A stretch of 64,000 nt of DNA from Nitrococcus mobilis (GTDB lineage: Bacteria; Pseudomonadota; Gammaproteobacteria; Nitrococcales; Nitrococcaceae): NCBI GenBank assembly GCA_024102725.1, contig JAGFJL010000068.1, forward strand, positions 1 through 64,000, read 5' to 3'. The notes under the pieces were generated by a model, which was not told the origin of the DNA, searched no databases, and saw nothing but the letters and a program-made list of their open reading frames with translations. A program made the translations under genes and the position numbers. Positions 57,780 through 64,000 of the stretch are shown in pieces. The stretch's first letter is position 1, and every line of letters begins with the position of its first letter.

Positions 57780-58071
57780 TATTCCGCTCTGGCCTCTCAT
57801 GCATGGATTCTAGCGCCTGAGCCTCAGCGGCACGCACGAGCCGGCGCGTGCGCAGCGCAAGCCACCCGCCGCCACTCAGCCCGACAGCCGCCACAATCAG
57901 GAGTTCAAGCCAGTGCGGAGCATCGAGCCGAACAATCACGAACGTCGTGCCCAAGGCAACCAGAAGCAGCACCGCCAAATCGAGCTTCACTGGATCGAAA
58001 CACGCCATCCTGCGGCTGTGATCGGGTGCAAGGGACCCCCTACGCGACCTCTGCATGCGTTTGGCCCTCAT
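57769..58071 (-). CDS. Small membrane protein of unknown function
   Basis: 100 residues. A basic N-terminus of about 25 residues is followed by two hydrophobic segments (LAVLLLVALGTTFVIV and LLIVAAVGLSGGGWLAL) and a charged C-terminal helix. I do not recognise the family. Position between greA and rlmE, a short overlap with rlmE and codon use like its neighbours favour a real gene. In many relatives a YhbY gene lies near here on the other strand; none was found. Confidence 0.55.
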   Translation of the reverse strand: MRAKRMQRSRRGSLAPDHSRRMACFDPVKLDLAVLLLVALGTTFVIVRLDAPHWLELLIVAAVGLSGGGWLALRTRRLVRAAEAQALESMHERPERNNVP

Positions 58072-58209
58072 CGTTGTTTCAAAGGCTCACCAACACGGCC
58101 CTGCAACAACGTTACGAGCCTGCCGCGGGTGCGCTGCGCAAGCCCGCATCAGAGTCCCTTCAATCGCACCATAACCAGGCACATTTGATGTATTGATCGG
58201 CTTTGCTTC

Positions 58210-58686
58210 TTACTCGTAGCGAACCTCGACGATTTCATAGCTGCGGCTCCCCGCCGGCGCCTGCACCTCGACGATCTCGCCTTCCTCCTTGCCGATCAGG
58301 GCACGCGCGATGGGCGAGTGGATCGAGACCTTACCGTGCTTTATATCCGCCTCGTCCTCGCCGACGATCTGGTAGGTCATTTCATCACCGCTGCTCTCCT
58401 CGGCCAACACGACTGTCACTCCAAAAACCACCTTACCATCGGCCGAAAGACTGCGCACATCGATAATCTGAGCATTAGCGAGTTTCTCTTCGAGCTCGGC
58501 AATACGTCCCTCGAGCAAACTCTGCTGTTCGCGGGCCGCGTGGTATTCCGCGTTCTCCTTTAGATCACCGTGGGCCCGGGCTTCGGCAATCGCCCGGACA
58601 ATTCTAGGTCTTTCCCGAGTTTTGAGCCGCACCAGCTCCTCTTTGAGCATCTGCGCACCCCGCACGGTCAGTGGCCTCCTGCTCAT
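58210..58686 (-). CDS. greA: Transcription elongation factor GreA
   Basis: 158 residues from ATG 58686, overlapping the carB stop by four bases (ATGA). An N-terminal coiled coil with the acidic tip ([17 protein letters not shown]) and the globular C-terminal domain ending in Tyr-Glu are typical. It rescues backtracked RNA polymerase. Its place behind carB is standard. Confidence 0.97.
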   Translation of the reverse strand: MSRRPLTVRGAQMLKEELVRLKTRERPRIVRAIAEARAHGDLKENAEYHAAREQQSLLEGRIAELEEKLANAQIIDVRSLSADGKVVFGVTVVLAEESSGDEMTYQIVGEDEADIKHGKVSIHSPIARALIGKEEGEIVEVQAPAGSRSYEIVEVRYE

Positions 58687-61600
58687 GCCGTCGCCTCCTG
58701 ATAAAGCTCCTGGAGCGAGATCACGGCACCCGAATCCAAGTAATCCAACGCTTGTACGGTTGCTCGCGCGCCGGCGATGGTCGTCGTATAGCAAACCTTG
58801 CCTTGCAGCGCCTCGCGCCGGATAGAGAAGGAATCGGCGATGGCCTGTCTGCCCTCGGTCGTATTGATTATCAAATCGACACTGTCGTTCTTTATAGCAT
58901 CCACTATATGCGGACGCCCTTCGGTAACTTTGTTGATCAGCTCGCAGTCAATCCCCGCCGCATGCAGTGCCCGCCCCGTCCCGCCGGTGGCGAGCAAGCT
59001 AAATCCGCGCTGGACGAGATCACGTGCCACCGCAATCATGGGCAGCTTATCGGTATCGCGCACACTCACAAAGGCGCACCCTCGGCGCGGCAGTTCCACG
59101 CCGGCGGCCAACTGCGATTTGGCGTACGCTTCGCCGAACGAACGGCCGATACCCATCACCTCGCCGGTGGACTTCATCTCCGGGCCCAGAATCGGATCCA
59201 CCCCGGGAAACTTGACAAACGGAAAAACGGCTTCTTTGACCGAATAGTAGGCTGGAATCACTTCTCGGGTACAGCCCTGCTCTGCAAGGCTACGGCCTGC
59301 CATACAGCGAGCGGCGATCTTCGCCAAGGCGAGCCCGGTGGCCTTGGCGACGAAGGGCACGGTGCGGGATGCCCTAGGATTGACCTCCAGGAGGTAGATT
59401 TCATCATCCTTGATGGCAAACTGAGCGTTCATCAGACCGATTACGTTCAACTTAGTCGCAAGCAGCCGCACCTGCTCGCGCAGCCGCTCACCGAGAGCCA
59501 CCGAGAGCGTGTAAGCCGGCAAAGAACAGGCTGAATCGCCCGAGTGCACGCCAGCCTGCTCGATGTGCTCCATTATGCCGCCGATGAGCACATCGCGCCC
59601 GTCGCAAACAGCATCCACATCCACCTCGACGGCATCGTCGAGAAATCGATCCAGCAGCACAGGCGCCTCCGGAGAGACCTTCACCGCTTCCCGCATATAT
59701 TGCAGCAAGTCTGCCTCTTCGTAGACGATCTCCATGGCTCGGCCACCGAGCACGTAGGACGGGCGCACCACCAATGGATAGCCGATCTGCCGCGCCAGAT
59801 CCAGCGCTTGCTCGACCGCAAAAGCCGACCGATTCGGCGGCTGCTGCAAGCCGAGTTGGCTGATCAAATGCTGAAAACGCTCCCGATCCTCCGCCAGATC
59901 GATGGATTCGGGGGATGTACCGATGATGGGTGCGCCGTGGGCCTCCAGAGCACGAGCCAGCTTTAACGGGGTCTGGCCACCATATTGGACGATTACTCCG
60001 TTCGGTTGTTCCTTCGCCACGATCTCGAGCACATCTTCCAAGGTCAACGGCTCGAAGTAGAGCCGGTCCGATGTGTCGTAGTCGGTGGAAACCGTCTCTG
60101 GATTGCAATTGACGATGATACTCTCATAGCCATCCTCGCGCATGGCAAGGGCGGCATGCACGCAGCAGTAATCGAACTCAATCCCCTGACCGATCCGATT
60201 GGGGCCCCCGCCGAGCACGATGATCTTCTTGCGTTGAGTGGGATTAGCCTCGCACTCCTCCTCATAGGTGGAATACAGGTAAGCGGTGCTGCTCGCAAAC
60301 TCCGCGGCGCAGGAATCCACCCGTTTGTAGACCGGGCGGATGGCAAGCGCATGGCGGCGCCGGCGCACCTCGGTCTCGGTGAGACCGAGCAGCTTTGCAA
60401 GCCGGCCATCAGAGAAGCCGCGCTGCTTGAGCGCGAACAGACTCGTCCGTTCCAAGGCCTGCTCGCCCTGCTGCCGCACGGTATTCTCCACCTCGATCAG
60501 TTCTTGAATCTGCGCCAAAAACCAAGGATCGATGGCGGTGAGCTCATGGACACGCTCCACCGAATAACCGGCCCGCAGGGCATCACCGACCCAAAGAATG
60601 CGCTCCGGTCCGGGAACCCGCAGTTCGTTGATAATCCGAGCATGCGCATCCTCGGACTCGAAACCCGTCCGCTCATCCAGACCGTCCAAATCATTCTCTA
60701 ATCCCCGCAGCGCTTTCTGGAGGGATTCTTGGAAGGTGCGCCCGATCGCCATAACCTCCCCCACCGACTTCATTTGGGTGGTCAGCACGGGTTGCGCATT
60801 CTGGAACTTCTCGAAGGTGAAGCGCGGAATCTTGGTCACGACATAGTCGATGGTGGGCTCGAAAGAAGCCGGCGTTGCCCCGCCGGTGATCTCATTGCAC
60901 AACTCATCGAGCGTGTATCCAACCGCGAGCTTGGCCGCCACTCTAGCGATCGGAAAACCGGTCGCTTTGGATGCCAAGGCCGAGGAGCGGGAGACCCGGG
61001 GATTCATCTCGATGACGACCATCTGGCCGTTAGCCGGGTTGACCGCGAACTGCACGTTGGAGCCCCCGGTCTCGACCCCGATCTCGCGCAACACCGCGAT
61101 GGCGGCATCGCGCATGAGCTGGTATTCCTTGTCGGTCAAGGTCTGCGCCGGCGCCACGGTAATGGAATCACCTGTGTGGATACCCATAGAATCCACGTTC
61201 TCGATCGAGCAGACGATGATGCAGTTATCGCTATGATCCCGCACTACCTCCAGCTCGTACTCCTTCCAGCCGAGCACTGACTCCTCCAACAACACCTCGT
61301 TGGTGGGCGAGAGGTCCAAGCCACGCTCGACGATCTCGACAAATTCCTCGCGATTGTAAGCAATGCCGCCGCCGCTGCCGCCGAGGGTGAATGACGGGCG
61401 GATAATAGTCGGGAAACCAATCTGGGCCTGAACCTGCAGCGCCTCCTCTCGGCTATGCGCAATCCGGGCCCGCGGGGTAAGCAGACCGATATTGGCCATC
61501 GCGCTCCGAAACGCCTCACGGTCTTCGGCCTTATCGATAGCCGCTTGCCGCGCGCCGATCATCTCCACGCGGTACTCATCCAAAACGCCGTGCTTGGCGA

Positions 61601-61904
61601 GATCCAAAGCACAGTTCAAAGCCGTCTGCCCGCCCATGGTAGGTAACAAGGCGTCGGGGCGTTCTCGCGCGATCACACTGGCAACGGTCCGCCAGTTGAT
61701 CGGCTCGATATAGACTCGATCGGCGGTTTGCGGATCGGTCATGATCGTTGCCGGATTCGAATTAACCAGCACGACCCGATAGCCTTCCTCCCGCAAGGCC
61801 TTGCAAGCTTGGGCGCCCGAGTAGTCGAACTCGCAGGCCTGACCGATCACGATCGGACCCGCACCGATAATGAGAATACTGCTTATATCGGTCCGTTTTG
61901 GCAT
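58683..61904 (-). CDS. carB: Carbamoyl-phosphate synthase large subunit
   Basis: 1073 residues, usual length. Two ATP-grasp halves are each introduced by a nucleotide-binding pattern ([20 protein letters not shown] at the start; [15 protein letters not shown] near 560), with the oligomerisation region between and an allosteric MGS-like domain in the last 140 residues. It makes carbamoyl phosphate for arginine and pyrimidines. Confidence 0.98.
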   Translation of the reverse strand: MPKRTDISSILIIGAGPIVIGQACEFDYSGAQACKALREEGYRVVLVNSNPATIMTDPQTADRVYIEPINWRTVASVIARERPDALLPTMGGQTALNCALDLAKHGVLDEYRVEMIGARQAAIDKAEDREAFRSAMANIGLLTPRARIAHSREEALQVQAQIGFPTIIRPSFTLGGSGGGIAYNREEFVEIVERGLDLSPTNEVLLEESVLGWKEYELEVVRDHSDNCIIVCSIENVDSMGIHTGDSITVAPAQTLTDKEYQLMRDAAIAVLREIGVETGGSNVQFAVNPANGQMVVIEMNPRVSRSSALASKATGFPIARVAAKLAVGYTLDELCNEITGGATPASFEPTIDYVVTKIPRFTFEKFQNAQPVLTTQMKSVGEVMAIGRTFQESLQKALRGLENDLDGLDERTGFESEDAHARIINELRVPGPERILWVGDALRAGYSVERVHELTAIDPWFLAQIQELIEVENTVRQQGEQALERTSLFALKQRGFSDGRLAKLLGLTETEVRRRRHALAIRPVYKRVDSCAAEFASSTAYLYSTYEEECEANPTQRKKIIVLGGGPNRIGQGIEFDYCCVHAALAMREDGYESIIVNCNPETVSTDYDTSDRLYFEPLTLEDVLEIVAKEQPNGVIVQYGGQTPLKLARALEAHGAPIIGTSPESIDLAEDRERFQHLISQLGLQQPPNRSAFAVEQALDLARQIGYPLVVRPSYVLGGRAMEIVYEEADLLQYMREAVKVSPEAPVLLDRFLDDAVEVDVDAVCDGRDVLIGGIMEHIEQAGVHSGDSACSLPAYTLSVALGERLREQVRLLATKLNVIGLMNAQFAIKDDEIYLLEVNPRASRTVPFVAKATGLALAKIAARCMAGRSLAEQGCTREVIPAYYSVKEAVFPFVKFPGVDPILGPEMKSTGEVMGIGRSFGEAYAKSQLAAGVELPRRGCAFVSVRDTDKLPMIAVARDLVQRGFSLLATGGTGRALHAAGIDCELINKVTEGRPHIVDAIKNDSVDLIINTTEGRQAIADSFSIRREALQGKVCYTTTIAGARATVQALDYLDSGAVISLQELYQEATA

Positions 61905-61923
61905 CGTCTTGCTCGTCGGCAGT

Positions 61924-63096
61924 TTAGCGGTGCTCGACCCGCCGTGTGGCTAGCCCGCGTGATCCCGACGCCATCAAATCCACGAAGCGCTGGAACAACG
62001 GGGTAAGGTCGTGCGGCCCAGGACTGGCTTCCGGGTGCCCCTGAAACCCGAATGCCGGATGATCGCGCAGATGGATGCCCTGCAATGAGCCGTCGAAAAG
62101 CGAGCGATAACTGACCTGCACGTTTGCCGGCAAGGTCTGCTCATCCACGGCAAAACCATGGTTCTGCGTGGAAATCATGACTCGCCCCGTAGCCACTTCC
62201 ATAACGGGGTGGTTGGCTCCGTGATGTCCGAACTTCATCTTTATCGTTCGGGCCCCGCACGCGAGTCCGAGCAGCTGATGGCCAAGGCATATACCAAAGA
62301 GCGGTAGTTCGGTCGCCAATAACTCGCGAATGGCCTCGAGAGCGTAACCGCAAGGTTGCGGATCCCCGGGCCCATTGGAGAGAAAGACGCCATGGGGACG
62401 TAACGAGAGCACCTCAGCCACAGGCGTTTGGGCCGGCACCACGGTGACCCGACAGCCATGATCGACCAATCTGCGGAGTATGTTGCGCTTAATGCCATAA
62501 TCGTAGGCCACCACGTGCCAGGGCAGCTCCTCATCGACGCGCACCGGAGGCTCGCTGTCGGCGCAAGCCAACGACCAACTGCCAAGGCGCCATTCGTAAG
62601 GCCGCCGGGTCGTAACCACGGCAGCGAGATCCATACCCTGCAGCCCGGGAAACGAGCGTGCCGCCTCAACCGCGCTCCGCGCATCGCTCGTCCCGGTCAT
62701 GATGCAGCCGTTGCGGGCGCCCTGTTCACGAAGGTGGCGTGTGAGCCGCCGTGTATCGATGCCGGCAATAGCTACTACGTTGTTTCGCTCGAGGTAGGCC
62801 TGCAGGGTTTCTCGAGCACGCCAATTGCTCATTCGTGGTGGCACGTCCCGAACCACGAGGCCGGCGAGTTTGACGCCGTCCGACTCGGCATCGAGCGGGT
62901 TGGCGCCGACATTGCCAATGTGCGGGTAGGTAAGCGTCACGAGCTGACGGGCGTAGGAAGGATCTGTGCAGATTTCCTGGTAACCGGTCATCGCCGTGTT
63001 GAAGCAGACCTCTCCGACGGCCTGCCCATCAATACCGACGGCTCGACCGTGGAACACGGCGCCGTCATCGAGTGCGATAACTGCGGGCCTGTTCAA
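61924..63096 (-). CDS. carA: Carbamoyl-phosphate synthase small subunit (glutaminase)
   Basis: 390 residues. The class-I glutaminase triad is visible: Cys in [16 protein letters not shown] and His/Glu in [15 protein letters not shown]. The start is a TTG at 63096: the protein aligns with CarA from there ([15 protein letters not shown]) and GGAGGGG lies just upstream, while no ATG is available. A hairpin with a T run sits some 20 bases upstream. Supplies ammonia to CarB. Confidence 0.96.
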   Translation of the reverse strand: MNRPAVIALDDGAVFHGRAVGIDGQAVGEVCFNTAMTGYQEICTDPSYARQLVTLTYPHIGNVGANPLDAESDGVKLAGLVVRDVPPRMSNWRARETLQAYLERNNVVAIAGIDTRRLTRHLREQGARNGCIMTGTSDARSAVEAARSFPGLQGMDLAAVVTTRRPYEWRLGSWSLACADSEPPVRVDEELPWHVVAYDYGIKRNILRRLVDHGCRVTVVPAQTPVAEVLSLRPHGVFLSNGPGDPQPCGYALEAIRELLATELPLFGICLGHQLLGLACGARTIKMKFGHHGANHPVMEVATGRVMISTQNHGFAVDEQTLPANVQVSYRSLFDGSLQGIHLRDHPAFGFQGHPEASPGPHDLTPLFQRFVDLMASGSRGLATRRVEHR

Positions 63097-63115
63097 TGCC
63101 CCTCCGACTGCTCAC

Positions 63116-63150
63116 AAAAACGGGAGGGATCGATTAGATACCCTCCCGTT
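63116..63150 (-). terminator. Attenuator-like intrinsic terminator in the carA leader
   Basis: On the minus strand AACGGGAGGG, a 12-base loop and CCCTCCCGTT (63150-63119) are followed by a T run, about 20 bases before the carA start. It lies between the predicted promoter and the gene, so carAB expression probably requires read-through, consistent with attenuation. Confidence 0.65.
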
Positions 63151-63196
63151 ACACTTGATTCCAGGAGTCCGAACACCCAGTTGAAAGTAAGCATCA

Positions 63197-63226
63197 ATTG
63201 TACGTCGGCACTGGCGTAAGTGTCTA
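63197..63226 (-). promoter_or_regulatory. Predicted carAB promoter
   Basis: On the minus strand TAGACA (63226-63221), an 18-base spacer and TACAAT (63202-63197). The leader to carA would be about 95 bases and contain the terminator hairpin. Confidence 0.5.
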
Positions 63227-63281
63227 TCCTCTCCCCGCGTGCCGGGCCTCGCGGCACACAAGTAGCCGCGCGGATGTCGGC

Positions 63282-63310
63282 TTGTCGCAGACAAACCCTA
63301 TCGCTAGTAT
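63282..63310 (+). promoter_or_regulatory. Predicted promoter for the ABC transporter gene
   Basis: TTGTCG (63282-63287), a 17-base spacer and TAGTAT (63305-63310) lie about 59 bases before the ATG of the divergent ABC ATPase gene. Confidence 0.45.
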
Positions 63311-63368
63311 ATCGGCTCTTGCACAGCCGAGCGCCAGCGCCCGCTACCCGCGATGAATGTTACGACCC

Positions 63369-64000
63369 ATGCAGGCCCTATTCCTTAGCAGATTGAACAA
63401 AATTTATGCAAGCGGTGTCCACGCATTGCGCGATGTGGATCTGGTGGTCGATGAGGGGGAGTTCTTCGGCCTGCTTGGGCCCAACGGTGCGGGCAAGTCT
63501 ACGATCATCGGCATCATCAGCTCGTTGGTACGCAAAACCCGCGGCCGCGTGGAGGTTTTCGGCTACTCCATCGACCGTGAACCGTGGCAAGCCAAATCAC
63601 TGCTGGGCCTCGTGCCGCAGGAGTTTAATTTCAATAGCTTCGAGACGGTCAGCCAGATTATCCTGAACCAGGCGGGATTCTATGGCATCAACCGGCGCAC
63701 CGCGCATCAACGCGCCGAGCAGTATCTCACCGAGCTCGGCCTGTGGAGCCGGCGCAATAGTGTATCGCGCACGCTCTCCGGCGGGATGAAACGTCGCTTG
63801 ATGATCGCTCGGGCGCTGGTTCATCAGCCACGCTTGCTCATTTTGGATGAGCCGACGGCCGGAGTCGATATTGAGGTACGCCGCTCGATGTGGGATTTTT
63901 TGCGCCGGATCAATGCAGAGGGCACTACGATTATCCTGAGCACGCACTATCTAGAGGAAGCCGAATCGCTTTGCCGCAATATCGCCATCATTGACCAGGG
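63369..64000 (+). CDS. ABC transporter ATP-binding protein (ABC-2 type), 3' end outside the window
   Basis: About 210 residues visible from ATG 63369. Walker A GPNGAGKST, signature LSGGMKRR, Walker B LLILDEPTAG and the switch His in LSTHYLEEAE are all present and in order. The type resembles YadG/NodI-like ATPases that work with an ABC-2 permease, expected to be the next gene. The substrate cannot be told. It is divergent from carAB. Confidence 0.95.
   Translation, partial: MQALFLSRLNKIYASGVHALRDVDLVVDEGEFFGLLGPNGAGKSTIIGIISSLVRKTRGRVEVFGYSIDREPWQAKSLLGLVPQEFNFNSFETVSQIILNQAGFYGINRRTAHQRAEQYLTELGLWSRRNSVSRTLSGGMKRRLMIARALVHQPRLLILDEPTAGVDIEVRRSMWDFLRRINAEGTTIILSTHYLEEAESLCRNIAIIDQ

Noticed and set aside
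63093-63194. A 33-codon frame in the carA leader that spans the hairpin and stops on the carA TTG, like a leader peptide
   Set aside because: Its ATG is only two bases after the predicted -10, so it would lie outside or at the very edge of the transcript, and it has no ribosome site or run of Arg or pyrimidine-related codons.

Overview
The window reads as a GC-rich gammaproteobacterial chromosome. The core gene order carA-carB-greA / rlmE-ftsH-folP-glmM-tpiA-secG-tRNA-Leu-nuoA to nuoN-tRNA-fMet-rimP-nusA-infB-rbfA-truB-rpsO-pnp is the arrangement typical of Gammaproteobacteria, and the predicted proteins match that class. I cannot assign a genus from sequence alone. No CRISPR array, rRNA, phage or intact insertion sequence was seen.

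Positions 1-19.3 kb are an accessory block encoding most of a nonribosomal peptide siderophore pathway. Three NRPS genes run on the minus strand: a 3084-residue enzyme (docking-C-A-T-T-C-A-T-C-hydroxylase), a 1076-residue enzyme (degenerate C-like domain-A-T), and a third C domain cut by the window edge. Around them lie an MbtH-like helper, a PvdQ-like secreted acylase, a stand-alone TauD/SyrP-like hydroxylase, a broken phosphopantetheinyl transferase and a 2,4-diaminobutyrate aminotransferase. The adenylation pockets read Asp, probably Dab, and Asp. One Asp beta-hydroxylase is fused to an NRPS and another is free-standing, the combination known from cupriachelin-type siderophores. A PvdQ-like acylase suggests that an acylated precursor is trimmed in the periplasm. 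Fur-like sites sit in both divergent intergenic regions.

Positions 19.5-26.9 kb hold a mixed set: DNA polymerase IV (dinB), arginine succinyltransferase (astA) with an M20 hydrolase, and a signalling operon of a double-domain KaiC-like ATPase, a stand-alone pseudo-receiver and a pseudo-receiver/degenerate GGDEF/EAL protein.

Positions 26.9-36.5 kb are the transcription/translation operon read on the minus strand from the initiator tRNA: rimP, nusA, infB, rbfA, truB, rpsO and pnp, with a Nudix hydrolase attached behind pnp. Two intrinsic terminators lie between the tRNA and rimP, and rpsO has its own strong-looking promoter.

Positions 36.6-51.2 kb encode all 14 subunits of the proton-pumping NADH:quinone oxidoreductase (nuoA-nuoN, separate nuoC and nuoD), preceded by tRNA-Leu(GAG). 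Positions 51.5-63.1 kb carry secG, tpiA, glmM, folP, ftsH, rlmE, a small membrane protein, greA and carBA. The last 630 bases start a divergent ABC transporter ATPase that runs off the window.
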